Below, in pieces: positions 25,680 to 35,353 of a stretch of 64,000 bases of DNA. The stretch spans positions 120,797 to 184,796 of the forward strand of contig NZ_WELK01000006.1 in assembly GCF_009799925.1 (NCBI RefSeq), written 5' to 3'. The notes below the pieces were generated by a model. It saw only the letters and a program-made list of their open reading frames with translations, ran no database searches and was not told where the DNA came from. The position numbers and the translations under genes are program-made. Source of the DNA: Pseudomonas sp. R-28-1W-6. Its GTDB lineage: Bacteria > Pseudomonadota > Gammaproteobacteria > Pseudomonadales > Pseudomonadaceae. The stretch's first letter is position 1; each line of letters opens with the position of its first letter.

Positions 25680-26234
25680 ATGGCGATTTTTTATAAAGCA
25701 TGTTGGGCGATTCGTGCCATTTTGTATTGTGCGATATTCGGCAGATTTGGCTTTCCAGGTTATATTGGTCGTCCAGCTTTTTTGCTGGGCGTTCGCCGTA
25801 TGAATATCGGCAGGCGTGTGCGTATCTTTCCCGGCTTGCGTGCGGAGTGTCATGGCCAGGGGCGGCTTTTCATTCATGACAATGTTTCCATTGGTCAGAA
25901 TTTTCATGTGATTGCCGGTAATGATCTGCACATTGGAAGTGGGTGCCTGATTTCCGGTGATGTTTTTGTTACCGATACAGATCATACCTTTGAGCAAGTG
26001 GGTGTTTCGGTATTTGATCAGCCGGACAGGGTTGCCACTACCCGCATTGGTGAAAATTGCTTTCTTGGTATTGGTGCGCGTATACAAGCCGGTACCATTC
26101 TTGGCGATGGCTGTATCGTAGGCGCCAATGCGGTTGTACGTGGTGTATTCCCCCCCCATTCGGTACTTGTTGGCGCTCCTGCGCGAGTGGTCAAGCGTTA
26201 CAATCTTGAGTTCGGAGCGTGGGAGCGGTGCTGA
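25680..26234 (+). CDS. Hexapeptide-repeat acyltransferase (LbetaH family)
   Basis: A 184-residue protein with left-handed beta-helix hexapeptide repeats through most of its length, for example LFIHDNVSIGQNFHVIAGND and RIGENCFLGIGARIQAGTIL. The C-terminal GANAVVRGVFPPHSVLVGAPARVV is the usual CoA-binding end of xenobiotic/sugar O-acetyltransferases. The catalytic His is probably in TDTDHTF. It likely O-acetylates a sugar of the repeat unit. GGGAG precedes ATG 25680. A stable hairpin follows its end. Confidence 0.85.
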   Translation: MAIFYKACWAIRAILYCAIFGRFGFPGYIGRPAFLLGVRRMNIGRRVRIFPGLRAECHGQGRLFIHDNVSIGQNFHVIAGNDLHIGSGCLISGDVFVTDTDHTFEQVGVSVFDQPDRVATTRIGENCFLGIGARIQAGTILGDGCIVGANAVVRGVFPPHSVLVGAPARVVKRYNLEFGAWERC

Positions 26235-26270
26235 TCGCGCTCGGCTCAGCCGTTAGTACTCTTGGATGTG

Positions 26271-26297
26271 TAACCAATGCAGTCACCGCATTGGTTA
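26271..26297 (+). terminator. Hairpin after the acetyltransferase gene
   Basis: TAACCAATGC, loop AGTCACC, GCATTGGTTA: a perfect ten-base stem about 37 bases past the stop. It is followed by ATGCCTTTT, a short T run. It may end the AT-rich transcript before manC. Confidence 0.65.
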
Positions 26298-26437
26298 ATG
26301 CCTTTTGGTTTCCCGGGCCTCATCGGGCCGGTTGGCGAGATAATGCTGGAGCATGGCTATGCGGCGTAATGCTCCAACTTCGATTCCATATCTAGCAGTG
26401 TTGTACTGTGACCCTGCAGCCGCAAAGGAATATCAAT

Positions 26438-27847
26438 ATGCTTATCCCGGTAATCATGGCAGGCGGTTCTGGCTCCCGCCTGTGGCCGCTCTCGCGTCAG
26501 CTCAATCCCAAGCAGTTCCTGACGCTGGCTGATACCCAACTGTCCATGTTGCAGGCCACCATTCGCCGTTTGGATGAGTTGGATGTCGGTTTGCCGCGGC
26601 TGATCTGTAACGAGCAGCATCGCTTCCTGGCCGCCGAGCAGTTGCGTCAGCTGGGTATGGAGCAAGCCAACATTCTTCTTGAGCCGGTTGGCCGCAATAC
26701 CGCTCCGGCCATCGCCCTGGCGGCATTGCAGGCTGTTCAGGAGGAGGGTGATCCCGTGCTGCTGGTTCTTGCTGCGGATCACCTGATCCAGAACGTGGAT
26801 GCTTTCCTCTCCAGCATTCGTACTGCGTTGCCGCTGGCCGTTGCTGGCAGACTGGTGACCTTCGGCATCGTCCCTAGCCATCCGGAGACCGGTTATGGCT
26901 ACATCGAGAAGGGGGCTAGCGTCGAAGGGGGCGGTTTCGCGGTTAACTGTTTTGTAGAGAAGCCGAGTTTGACTACGGCTCAAGAGTACCTCGCCAGCGG
27001 CAATTACTACTGGAACAGTGGGATGTTCATGTTCCGCGCCAGTCGCTACTTGGAAGAGCTGGAGCGTTTCCAGCCAGAGATTCTCACTGCCTGCCGCCAG
27101 GCGCTTGGTGCCGGGAAGCAGGACGTACATTTTACCCGCGTAGATGCAGCTTCTTTTTCCACCTGCCCGGCGGACTCCATTGACTACGCGGTTATGGAAA
27201 AGACAGAGCATGCGATAATGGTGCCGCTGGATGCCGGCTGGAGCGATATTGGTTCTTGGTTGGCGCTATGGGAGGTCGGCACCAAGGACGCCAAGGGCAA
27301 TGTATTCAAAGGCGATGTGCTTGATCTGGCAACCCATAATAGCTACGTACATGCAGACAGCCGGTTAGTGGCTACTGTGGGTGTCGAGGATTTGGTGATC
27401 GTCGAGACCAAGGACGCGGTACTGGTAGCGCACAAGGATCATGTGCAAGAGGTCAAGCAGGTCGTCGAACGGCTCAAGGCCGATGGGCGTCACGAGCACG
27501 TTAACCATCGCGAAGTCTACCGCCCTTGGGGTATGTACGATTCCATTGATAATGGTCACCGCTATCAGGTCAAACGCATCACTGTGCAGCCGGGAGCCAA
27601 ACTTTCGGTGCAGATGCACCACCACCGGGCCGAACATTGGATCGTGGTTAGTGGCACGGCAAAGGTCACTAACGGCGACAAAACTTATTTGGTCACCGAG
27701 AACCAGTCTACTTATATCCCTATCGGCCAAGTGCATGCGCTGGAAAATCCGGGTGTCATTCCACTGGAGCTGATTGAAGTGCAGTCCGGTTCCTATCTGG
27801 GTGAAGACGATATTGTGCGTTTTGAGGATAAATACGGCAGGCTCTAA
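26438..27847 (+). CDS. manC: Mannose-1-phosphate guanylyltransferase / mannose-6-phosphate isomerase (ManC/AlgA type)
   Basis: A 469-residue bifunctional enzyme. The N-terminal pyrophosphorylase domain has [15 protein letters not shown] and [14 protein letters not shown]. The C-terminal isomerase cupin has the [17 protein letters not shown] start, [14 protein letters not shown] with the metal-binding His residues, and the [16 protein letters not shown] end. It makes GDP-mannose from fructose-6-phosphate or mannose-1-phosphate. The mutase partner is only a remnant at 16.5 kb, so the supply probably depends on a distant algC. AAAGGA precedes ATG 26438. Confidence 0.93.
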   Translation: MLIPVIMAGGSGSRLWPLSRQLNPKQFLTLADTQLSMLQATIRRLDELDVGLPRLICNEQHRFLAAEQLRQLGMEQANILLEPVGRNTAPAIALAALQAVQEEGDPVLLVLAADHLIQNVDAFLSSIRTALPLAVAGRLVTFGIVPSHPETGYGYIEKGASVEGGGFAVNCFVEKPSLTTAQEYLASGNYYWNSGMFMFRASRYLEELERFQPEILTACRQALGAGKQDVHFTRVDAASFSTCPADSIDYAVMEKTEHAIMVPLDAGWSDIGSWLALWEVGTKDAKGNVFKGDVLDLATHNSYVHADSRLVATVGVEDLVIVETKDAVLVAHKDHVQEVKQVVERLKADGRHEHVNHREVYRPWGMYDSIDNGHRYQVKRITVQPGAKLSVQMHHHRAEHWIVVSGTAKVTNGDKTYLVTENQSTYIPIGQVHALENPGVIPLELIEVQSGSYLGEDDIVRFEDKYGRL

Positions 27848-27926
27848 TCGCCATGGTCGATGTTTGTACAGAGGGGCGTTGGATGCCCATTAAAAAATTT
27901 ATATCGCTGGCGCAACGGTGGGTTGA

Positions 27927-29018
27927 TTGAATACCAATGTCTTGACTGGGCTCAGATTTTGGGCAGCAGCTATTGTTGTTATTTTTCATTTTGGTCGAGA
28001 TATACATCTGCTTAACATTGCCGGGAGAGGGTTCTTTACGGCAGGGCCGCAGATGGTTGGTTTTTTCTTCGTTCTTTCCGGTTTCATAATGGCACATGTG
28101 TACCTGGCAAGGGAGAATTTTAGATTTGATGAATACCTTGTTGCAAGGTTTGCGAGGATAATGCCTGTCTACATTTTAGCGTTATTTGCTTTGACTATTA
28201 TTAGGCCTTTGAGCTTTTGGCAGTTTTTTAGTGATTTGTCCATGCTCAAGGCTTGGTTCCCTCAGTATGCTGTGGGGGGTAATTCTCCGGGGTGGTCTAT
28301 CTCTGTTGAGATTTTCTTTTATGCGCTTTTTCCGTTCATTATTTATTTAATAAAAGATTTTAAATTTTCTGCGATTGGGTTCGCAGGTGCAGTATTGGTT
28401 CTCTGGTTTTTTTCTCAGATTGTGCTGGGCAATCTTTTTGATTCTGAATTCTACAAGGCTGGTGGCAAGGTTAGCCATGGTTTGATTTTTTATTTTCCAG
28501 TTTCGCATCTCTCCAGTTTCTTTGTAGGTATCGCGACTGCTTTGGTTTTGAAGAGTTGTACGGGGTATGGGGTGGTATTTAAGCGTTGTTGTTTTATTGT
28601 GGCTCTTTTCTCGGCGGCTCTAATTTACTGGGTGCTTAATAGTCGCGTTTCTGTATTCTGGGGGGTTCGTTTTTTGAATGCCGCGGGTGGTCTTGCGCCA
28701 TTGTTTGCGTTGTTCATATTTTCCGTGGTTGTGGCATCTCGTGGCTTCGAGTGGTTGCTGGCGAATAGGGTTTCTGTGGCTCTTGGTGAGGCTAGTTATG
28801 CCTTGTATATTTTACAGCTTCCAGTTTTTCTGGCTTTTAATAGTTTTTTTGTCAGGAAATATAGTCTTTCAGGAGATGTCGCATTCTGGTTGTATTTTGT
28901 TTCACTTTTGCTGCTCTCGGTTTTGGTTTACTTCTCTATGGAGGTGCCTGTTCGAGATTTTGTTAATAAGAAATATCGGAATTTTACTCTGAGTAGAAAA
29001 GAGTCTTATGCTGTCTAG
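27927..29018 (+). CDS. Acyltransferase 3 family (OafA-like) membrane protein
   Basis: A 363-residue integral membrane protein. The start NVLTGLRFWAAAIVVIFHFG holds the family's conserved Arg and His (R/H) motif, and FFVLSGFIMAHVY and WSISVEIFFYALFPF are hallmark acyltransferase 3 segments. It should O-acylate, probably O-acetylate, the O-antigen in the membrane. The TTG at 27927 is preceded by GGTGGG and gives the expected N-terminus. The gene is AT-rich compared with manC before it and rmlB after it. Confidence 0.87.
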   Translation: MNTNVLTGLRFWAAAIVVIFHFGRDIHLLNIAGRGFFTAGPQMVGFFFVLSGFIMAHVYLARENFRFDEYLVARFARIMPVYILALFALTIIRPLSFWQFFSDLSMLKAWFPQYAVGGNSPGWSISVEIFFYALFPFIIYLIKDFKFSAIGFAGAVLVLWFFSQIVLGNLFDSEFYKAGGKVSHGLIFYFPVSHLSSFFVGIATALVLKSCTGYGVVFKRCCFIVALFSAALIYWVLNSRVSVFWGVRFLNAAGGLAPLFALFIFSVVVASRGFEWLLANRVSVALGEASYALYILQLPVFLAFNSFFVRKYSLSGDVAFWLYFVSLLLLSVLVYFSMEVPVRDFVNKKYRNFTLSRKESYAV

Positions 29019-29057
29019 TTGGCTCGTATTCTCGTTGAGTAATAAAAGAGGTGTTGA

Positions 29058-30149
29058 GTGGTTGGAAAAATAATAGTTACCGGCGGCGCCGGATTCATCG
29101 GTTCTGCCGTGGTTCGACATTTAATAAATAACATGGATTTTGAAGTCGCCAATCTCGACAAGCTGACCTATGCCGGCAACTTGGATTCTTTAGCTTCGGT
29201 GTCCGACTCGCCACGCTATCGCTTCTACCAGGTCGATATTTGCGATGCGCCTGCGCTGGATGCGGTGTTGGCCGAGTTCAAGCCAACGGCGGTGATGCAC
29301 CTGGCCGCCGAGTCGCATGTGGATCGCTCCATCGACGGGCCTGCCGACTTCATCCAGACCAATATTGTCGGTACCTACACCCTGCTCGAGTCCGTGCGTC
29401 GCTACTGGAATGGCCTTGCGGAAGAAAGCAAGGCGGCATTCCGCTTCCATCACATCTCCACCGATGAGGTGTATGGCGATCTGGAAGGCACCGAGGATCT
29501 GTTTACCGAAACCACGTCCTATGCGCCGAGTTCACCCTATTCGGCGTCCAAGGCCAGTTCGGACCATCTGGTGCGTGCCTGGCAGCGCACCTATGGCCTG
29601 CCGGTGCTGGTGACGAACTGCTCGAACAACTACGGGCCGTACCATTTCCCGGAGAAGCTGATCCCGCATGTGATCCTCAATGCGCTGGCGGGCAAGCCGT
29701 TGCCGGTGTATGGCGACGGTTCGCAGATCCGCGACTGGCTGTATGTGGAAGATCACGCGCGCGCACTGTGCGAGGTGGTCAGCCGAGGTGTGGTGGGCGA
29801 GACCTACAACATTGGTGGGCATAACGAGAAGCGCAATCTGCAGGTGGTGGAGACGATCTGCGACCTGCTGGATGAGTTGGTGCCGGGAGCAGATGATCGC
29901 GACGAAAGGACTGGGCGTCCCCACCGCTCCTACAGAGAGCTGATTACCTTTGTGAAGGATCGACCTGGGCATGATCGGCGCTATGCCATTGACGCCAGCA
30001 AGATCGAGCGTGAGTTGGGTTGGAAGCCGGAAGAAACCTTCGAAACTGGGCTGCGCAAGACCGTGCAGTGGTACCTGGATAACCGCAACTGGTGGCAGCG
30101 TGTGTTGAGTGGCGATTATCGGCTGGGGCGTTTGGGGGAACAGGCATGA
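29058..30149 (+). CDS. rmlB: dTDP-glucose 4,6-dehydratase RmlB
   Basis: A 363-residue extended SDR. The cofactor motif [12 protein letters not shown] lies near the start, and [26 protein letters not shown], the catalytic [12 protein letters not shown] and [17 protein letters not shown] are diagnostic of RmlB. It makes dTDP-4-keto-6-deoxyglucose for L-rhamnose. GAGG lies a few bases before the GTG start. The first 100 bases are AT-rich like the preceding gene and then switch to high GC, which suggests a recombination join inside the gene. Confidence 0.95.
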   Translation: MVGKIIVTGGAGFIGSAVVRHLINNMDFEVANLDKLTYAGNLDSLASVSDSPRYRFYQVDICDAPALDAVLAEFKPTAVMHLAAESHVDRSIDGPADFIQTNIVGTYTLLESVRRYWNGLAEESKAAFRFHHISTDEVYGDLEGTEDLFTETTSYAPSSPYSASKASSDHLVRAWQRTYGLPVLVTNCSNNYGPYHFPEKLIPHVILNALAGKPLPVYGDGSQIRDWLYVEDHARALCEVVSRGVVGETYNIGGHNEKRNLQVVETICDLLDELVPGADDRDERTGRPHRSYRELITFVKDRPGHDRRYAIDASKIERELGWKPEETFETGLRKTVQWYLDNRNWWQRVLSGDYRLGRLGEQA

Positions 30150-31024
30150 AAGGCATCATTCTCGCGGGCGGTTCCGGTACCCGTCTGCACCCCATTACCC
30201 GGGGCGTGTCCAAGCAGCTGTTGCCCATCTATGACAAGCCGATGATCTATTACCCCTTGTCGGTGCTGATGCTGGCCGGTATCCGCGAGGTGTTAATCAT
30301 CTCCACGCCGGAAGATTTGCCGAACTTCCGCAAGCTGCTGGGGGACGGCAGCGATTTTGGTATCGAGCTGAGCTACGCGGAGCAGCCGTCTCCCGATGGC
30401 CTGGCTCAGGCCTTTTTGATTGGCGAGTCATTCATCGGTGGCAGCGATGTCTGCCTGATCCTCGGCGACAACATCTTCTATGGCTACGGCTTCAGCGCCA
30501 TGCTCCGCGAGGCGGCGGGGCGTGGGCGCGGCGCCACGGTTTTCGGCTATCACGTGACCGACCCGGAGCGTTTTGGCGTGGTGGAGTTCGATGCGGCGGG
30601 CAAGGCGGTTTCCATCGAGGAGAAACCGCAGAACCCGCGCTCGAACTATGCGGTAACCGGCCTGTATTTCTACGACAACTCGGTGGTCGAGATCGCCAAG
30701 CAGGTCAAGCCTTCTGCGCGTGGCGAGCTGGAAATCACCGATGTGAACAATGCCTACCTCGAGCGTGGCGAGTTGCATGTAAGCTTGCTCGGGCGCGGGT
30801 TCGCCTGGCTGGACACCGGTACCCATGACTCGCTGATGGAAGCGAGCCACTTCGTGCATACCATCGAGGCTCGGCAGGGGCTCAAGGTGGCGTGCCTGGA
30901 GGAAATTGCCTATCACCAGGGCTGGCTGACTCCCGAGCAATTGGCGGTGCAGGCTAAGGCGCTGAGCAAGACCGGCTATGGCCAATATCTGCAGCGGCTG
31001 CTGGAGCAGGAGGCTGCTCAGTGA
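30146..31024 (+). CDS. rmlA: Glucose-1-phosphate thymidylyltransferase RmlA
   Basis: A 292-residue nucleotidyltransferase starting [20 protein letters not shown], with [28 protein letters not shown] and the [20 protein letters not shown] block, all hallmark RmlA sequences. It activates glucose-1-phosphate with dTTP and is normally feedback-inhibited by dTDP-rhamnose. It overlaps rmlB by four bases (ATGA) and is followed by rmlC at its stop, giving the order B-A-C-D. Confidence 0.96.
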   Translation: MKGIILAGGSGTRLHPITRGVSKQLLPIYDKPMIYYPLSVLMLAGIREVLIISTPEDLPNFRKLLGDGSDFGIELSYAEQPSPDGLAQAFLIGESFIGGSDVCLILGDNIFYGYGFSAMLREAAGRGRGATVFGYHVTDPERFGVVEFDAAGKAVSIEEKPQNPRSNYAVTGLYFYDNSVVEIAKQVKPSARGELEITDVNNAYLERGELHVSLLGRGFAWLDTGTHDSLMEASHFVHTIEARQGLKVACLEEIAYHQGWLTPEQLAVQAKALSKTGYGQYLQRLLEQEAAQ

Positions 31025-31563
31025 AGGTGTTAGAAACGCAATTGCCTGGCGTGTTGATCATCGAGCCAAAAGTATTCGGTGATCATCGTGGTTTTTTCCT
31101 CGAGACCTTTCAGGTTGAACGCTACCGGGAGGCGGGTATCGGCCTGCCGTTTGTCCAGGACAACCATTCCCGCTCGCAGCGCGGCGTGCTGCGCGGCCTG
31201 CATTTCCAGCGCACCCGGCCGCAGGGCAAGCTGGTCAGCGTCAGCCGCGGTGCGGTGTATGACGTGGCTGTGGACATCAACCCCGACTCGCCGACCTGCG
31301 GGCAGTATGTCGGTGTCGAGCTGAACGATGAGAACCATCGTCAGCTCTGGGTGCCGCCAGGTTATGCCCATGGCTTCTGTGTGTTGAGTGAAGTGGCGGA
31401 CTTCCAGTACAAGTGCACGGACTTGTATTTCCCGGCGGATGAGGGCGGTTTGCTCTGGAACGATCCGGATGTGAACATTCCCTGGCCTTTGGATACTCCG
31501 CAGTTGTCCGCAAAGGATCAGGCGAATCCGACGCTTCGCCAGCTGTTGGGGCGTGAGGGCTGA
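31021..31563 (+). CDS. rmlC: dTDP-4-dehydrorhamnose 3,5-epimerase RmlC
   Basis: A 180-residue cupin. The [48 protein letters not shown] and [13 protein letters not shown] segments are the standard RmlC blocks. The His in RGLHFQ is the catalytic base. The start is GTG 31021, overlapping the rmlA stop. It performs the double epimerisation before RmlD. Confidence 0.95.
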   Translation: MKVLETQLPGVLIIEPKVFGDHRGFFLETFQVERYREAGIGLPFVQDNHSRSQRGVLRGLHFQRTRPQGKLVSVSRGAVYDVAVDINPDSPTCGQYVGVELNDENHRQLWVPPGYAHGFCVLSEVADFQYKCTDLYFPADEGGLLWNDPDVNIPWPLDTPQLSAKDQANPTLRQLLGREG

Positions 31564-31564
31564 T

Positions 31565-32449
31565 ATGAGGGTACTCATTACCGGGGCACATGGCCAAGTC
31601 GGCAACGAATTGATGCGTTGCGCTCCCGCAGGGTTTGAGGTTGTCGGCTTGGGTTCGGCCGAGCTGGACATCGCCAATACCAACCAGGTGGCCGAGGTGG
31701 TTGCCCGGATTCAGCCGCAGTTGATCATCAACGCCGCCGCCTACACCGCCGTGGACAAGGCCGAGAGCGATGCTGCGCGGGCTTTTGCGGTCAATCGCGA
31801 TGGGGTCGCTAACCTGGCTTGCGCGGCCGAGCGCCTGACTATCCCGCTCCTGCATATTTCAACGGACTATGTATTCGCTGGCGATGCTGCCGAACCCTAC
31901 CGCGAGAGCGATTCTACCGGCCCTACCGGCGTGTATGGCGCCAGCAAGCTCGCGGGCGAGCAGGCTTTGGCTGAGCACTGCTCGCGCCATCTGATTCTGC
32001 GTACCAGCTGGGTATTCGGCGTCCACGGCAATAACTTCGTGAAGACCATGCTGCGTCTCGGGCGTGAGCGCGATGAGCTGTCGGTGGTCGCCGATCAGCA
32101 TGGCGGTCCTACTTCGGCCCGCAGTATCGCTGTGGCGCTTTGGCAATTGACGCAGCTATACGTGCAGCGCGGTGAATTGACTTGGGGTGTCTATCATTTC
32201 AGTGGCTTGCCTGCCTGCAGCTGGCATGGCTTTGCCGAGGAAATCTTCCAGCAAGCCCATGAGCAGGGGCTGATTGCACGAGTTCCGAATGTTCATCGCA
32301 TCAGAACCGAAGACTACCCGACGCCTGCGCGGCGGCCTCAGTGGTCGGTTCTGGATTGCTCTCGTTTGAGCTCGATGTTCGGCATCGCCATTCCAGATTG
32401 GCGGATTGAATTGGCTGATCTCCTTGGTGAGTTGACGCAAACCCACTAG
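31565..32449 (+). CDS. rmlD: dTDP-4-dehydrorhamnose reductase RmlD
   Basis: A 294-residue SDR beginning MRVLITGAHGQVGNELMR, with INAAAYTAVDKAESD, HISTDYVFAGDA, the catalytic YGASKLAGEQA and the RTSWVFGVHGNNFV block. It makes dTDP-L-rhamnose from the RmlC product using NAD(P)H. It is the last rml gene, one base after the rmlC stop. About 85 non-coding bases follow before the initiating transferase frame. Confidence 0.95.
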   Translation: MRVLITGAHGQVGNELMRCAPAGFEVVGLGSAELDIANTNQVAEVVARIQPQLIINAAAYTAVDKAESDAARAFAVNRDGVANLACAAERLTIPLLHISTDYVFAGDAAEPYRESDSTGPTGVYGASKLAGEQALAEHCSRHLILRTSWVFGVHGNNFVKTMLRLGRERDELSVVADQHGGPTSARSIAVALWQLTQLYVQRGELTWGVYHFSGLPACSWHGFAEEIFQQAHEQGLIARVPNVHRIRTEDYPTPARRPQWSVLDCSRLSSMFGIAIPDWRIELADLLGELTQTH

Positions 32450-32583
32450 CGCTTTGTTGTAGAACTGCGCCTGGCTTGATCTCAACGGGTCGTGATTTAG
32501 GTTGACGCCTGCTATGGTGCGGGCCCAATGCAATGACCCTTTCTTTTCGATCTGTCTGCGTGGCAGGGAGCAGTACTGAAGTC

Positions 32584-33969
32584 ATGTTGTTCAATCGCCC
32601 ATACCAACCCACTTTTGCTGAGCGTTACCCCGTGGCCATGCTGGCGGCGGTCCTGGACTTTCTCCTCGTGGTGGCCAGCGGTTATCTGGCCTACCTATGG
32701 CGGTTTGGCACTCTGGCAATGAATGGGCGCTATACGCTCACCACATTCCTCTTCGCCTTACTGGTGATGTTAAGCCTCTGGTTATGCGGTATGTATCGCT
32801 CCTGGCGCGGGCGATCGTTTTGGCATCAGCTCGGTGGCTTGTACTTCGGTTGGCTGGCGGCGATCGGCATTACTCTGACGCTGACATTCTTTCTCAAAAT
32901 CTCCGATTCCTACTCCCGGAAATGGTTCTTTGTGATGCTGGGGTTGGGTTGTATCGCCTGTACGTTGACCCGTTTGAGCGTGTTCCAGCTCTTGCGCATG
33001 CTGCGTTCGAGTGGTCGTAACCTGAAGAGCGTGGTGCTGGTCGATGCAGGTGGTGATGCGGCGCACCAGCTCAACCACGGGCGCTCGCTGCGCGAATATG
33101 GCTACCATGTGGCGCATTGCCTGCCATTCGACACCAGCGATGCCTGGTTGGGAGCGCTTGTTGAGGCGGTTAGCCAGAGCAAGGCCCATGAGGTGTGGCT
33201 GTGCTTGCCGCTGACGGCCGGCGATGCTATCAAAGCCGTGCTGTACGAGCTGCGCCACCACACGGTGGAGATTCGCTTTATCCCCGAGTGGGGGGATATT
33301 CCCTTGCTGAACCACAAAGTCAGCAACATAGCCGGGCTTTATTCGCTGGATCTGAGTTGCAGCCCCATGGAGGGGCCCGCACGCGTTGTCAAACGCATCG
33401 AGGACATAGTCATCGGTGGTCTGATTTCTTTGATGATAGTACCGGTCTGCTTGGCTATCGGCGTGGCAATCAAGCTAACCTCCAGCGGTCCCGTGGTATT
33501 CAAGCAATACCGCACGGGAATCAATGGCAAGCGGTTCAAGGTGTACAAGTTTCGTTCCATGGTGGTGCATAACGAATCGTCCGGTACGGTTACGCAGGCA
33601 ACCAAGGGTGATGCGCGGGTAACCAAGGTGGGGGCGTTTCTTCGTCGCACCAGCCTCGATGAGCTGCCGCAGTTCTTCAATGTGCTACAGGGGCGCATGT
33701 CGATTGTCGGGCCGCGCCCTCATGCCCTGGCGCATAACGAATATTACAAGGACTTGGTGGAGTCCTATATGCAGCGGCACAAAGTCAAACCAGGGATTAC
33801 CGGCTGGGCCCAGGTGAATGGTTACCGTGGGGAAACTGATACGCTGGACAAGATGCAGAAGCGTGTCGAGCATGACCTCTGGTATATCGATAACTGGTCA
33901 CTATGGCTGGATATAAAAATTATTTTCTGGACAGTGCTCAAGGGATTTGTAAGCAAGACAGCATATTGA
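32584..33969 (+). CDS. Initiating sugar-phosphate transferase (WbaP/WcaJ family)
   Basis: A 461-residue polyprenyl-phosphate glycosylphosphotransferase. Four or five N-terminal membrane segments come first, then a Rossmann-like region (KSVVLVDAGGD). The C-terminal catalytic domain follows with one more membrane helix, KFRSMVVHNE, DELPQFFNVLQGRMSIVGPRPH, and KPGITGWAQVNGYRGET. It should transfer glucose- or galactose-1-phosphate to undecaprenyl phosphate to start each repeat unit. The start is ambiguous between ATG 32584 and ATG 32533; 32584 gives the family-like N-terminus. Confidence 0.9.
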   Translation: MLFNRPYQPTFAERYPVAMLAAVLDFLLVVASGYLAYLWRFGTLAMNGRYTLTTFLFALLVMLSLWLCGMYRSWRGRSFWHQLGGLYFGWLAAIGITLTLTFFLKISDSYSRKWFFVMLGLGCIACTLTRLSVFQLLRMLRSSGRNLKSVVLVDAGGDAAHQLNHGRSLREYGYHVAHCLPFDTSDAWLGALVEAVSQSKAHEVWLCLPLTAGDAIKAVLYELRHHTVEIRFIPEWGDIPLLNHKVSNIAGLYSLDLSCSPMEGPARVVKRIEDIVIGGLISLMIVPVCLAIGVAIKLTSSGPVVFKQYRTGINGKRFKVYKFRSMVVHNESSGTVTQATKGDARVTKVGAFLRRTSLDELPQFFNVLQGRMSIVGPRPHALAHNEYYKDLVESYMQRHKVKPGITGWAQVNGYRGETDTLDKMQKRVEHDLWYIDNWSLWLDIKIIFWTVLKGFVSKTAY

Positions 33970-34039
33970 GCTGGTTTACCGTTGTGCATTGCTCTAGTTT
34001 CATTTGTTGTTTTACTCCGTATATGTGTGGGAGGGATTG

Positions 34040-35278
34040 GTGTTTAGATTCATGGGGCGTTTGGATGGGCTGCTGTTGGGCTGGATGTCGATAGGCTTGT
34101 TCGTTCAACTGGCTGGCGTTCTCTTCAACAATGACGACAGCCGTTATGCCACACAGCTATACCTGCTACTGTTTTTGCCGGCTCTTTTGTTACTGTTGAA
34201 GGAGCGTCTGGCTTTTGGCTTGTGGCGCCAGTGGCCGGTCTATTTCTTTGTCGTGCTGGCCGTTTGGGTTGTACTGGTTGGAGGCGTGCACCCTGGCTCG
34301 GAGAAATCTTTTTGGCATTGGCTCAAGGTTGTAACGCTCCTCGGGCTTTATCTATACGCCGTGGCCAGACTGGCGTGGCAGCCGCAGCGCTTCGGCTGGG
34401 TGCTAGCGGGAGCCGTTGTAGTGGCTGCTCTGTTCGCCTGGCTCACGCTGTATTACCAATTCGGAGTGTTGGAGCGTTCGCTGGACTATGCCGTTTTGCG
34501 GCGACAGCGTTTAGAAACGATGGGCTGGAACGGTTTGGCGGATCTCCAACACCCTATTGTCGCAGGGCTTTACTACGGAGTATTCGCCGTTTTGCTGACC
34601 TGGCTCTTCGTGCACTGGCGGATGAGTGTTGGCCGAGCCCTATTGCTTGCGGTTGCCATGCTTGGCCTGGTGGCCTATGTGGCCTTCACCTTTTCCCGGG
34701 GAGCGTGGTTTGCCCTAGGTGCCGCTGGCCTCCTGCTGCTGATTATGTTTTCCAACCGAAAAGCCTACGGTTTGCTGGGCTTAGGGTTGATCCTGTTGTT
34801 GGTGGCAGCCTATTTGTTCTGGCCTGAAATGCAGCTTGAGCGCGCGAGAGGGGTGACGGGAAGAAACTACATCTGGAGTGCATGGATTGAGCGCTTTAGC
34901 TCATTCTGGCTATGGGGTAGTGGGGCGGGAGCTGATTTTCACTTTACTTTTCCGACGGGCAGCTTTCTGGCAGGGAAACAGTTCATTCATGCCCACAGCC
35001 TTTACCTCCAGTTCTGGTATCAATATGGCGTGGTGGGTATAGGTCTGTTTGCAGCCTTGCTCCTGAGCCTGCTGTGGAAGGGCTGGCAATGCCGTGAGCA
35101 ACCCCTGGCGCGCTTGGGTATCGCCTTGCTGGTATTTGCCATGGTGGCGATGGTGTCCGATGTGTATGCGGTCTTCCATCGCCCCAGTCCGTACTGGGTG
35201 GTCTTCTGGTTCCCGGTGGGGATCTTGCTTGGGGTACGGAAACCGGATTCGGCTGCTCAGACCATCCGTGGGCAATGA
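34040..35278 (+). CDS. O-antigen ligase (WaaL/Wzy family)
   Basis: A 412-residue polytopic membrane protein with about eleven hydrophobic segments. The FTFSRGAWFALGAAGLLLL segment and the following large periplasmic loop with IHAHSLYLQFWYQYG are typical of WaaL-type ligases. A Wzy polymerase role is the alternative, because one Wzy-like gene already exists at 23.4 kb. GTG 34040 is chosen since GGGAGGG lies just upstream; the longer TTG start has no site. It is the last gene of the island, ending at a strong terminator. Confidence 0.82.
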   Translation: MFRFMGRLDGLLLGWMSIGLFVQLAGVLFNNDDSRYATQLYLLLFLPALLLLLKERLAFGLWRQWPVYFFVVLAVWVVLVGGVHPGSEKSFWHWLKVVTLLGLYLYAVARLAWQPQRFGWVLAGAVVVAALFAWLTLYYQFGVLERSLDYAVLRRQRLETMGWNGLADLQHPIVAGLYYGVFAVLLTWLFVHWRMSVGRALLLAVAMLGLVAYVAFTFSRGAWFALGAAGLLLLIMFSNRKAYGLLGLGLILLLVAAYLFWPEMQLERARGVTGRNYIWSAWIERFSSFWLWGSGAGADFHFTFPTGSFLAGKQFIHAHSLYLQFWYQYGVVGIGLFAALLLSLLWKGWQCREQPLARLGIALLVFAMVAMVSDVYAVFHRPSPYWVVFWFPVGILLGVRKPDSAAQTIRGQ

Positions 35279-35303
35279 CCGCTGCATAGTTCCAGTACGA
35301 ATA

Positions 35304-35331
35304 AAAAGGGCCTGCAATTGCAGGCCCTTTT
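35304..35331. terminator. Bidirectional terminator between the ligase and the tubulin-like gene
   Basis: A perfect palindrome: AAAA, GGGCCTGCAA, then TTGCAGGCCC, TTTT. It sits between two convergent genes and has a T run in both directions, so it probably stops both transcripts. Confidence 0.92.
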
Positions 35332-35353
35332 CGTTGGCATGGCAGTTAACCGA

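Noticed and set aside
23378..35278. Search for insertion-sequence remnants to explain the AT-rich blocks
   Set aside because: No transposase-like frame, terminal inverted repeats or target duplications were seen, so homologous recombination explains the mosaic better.
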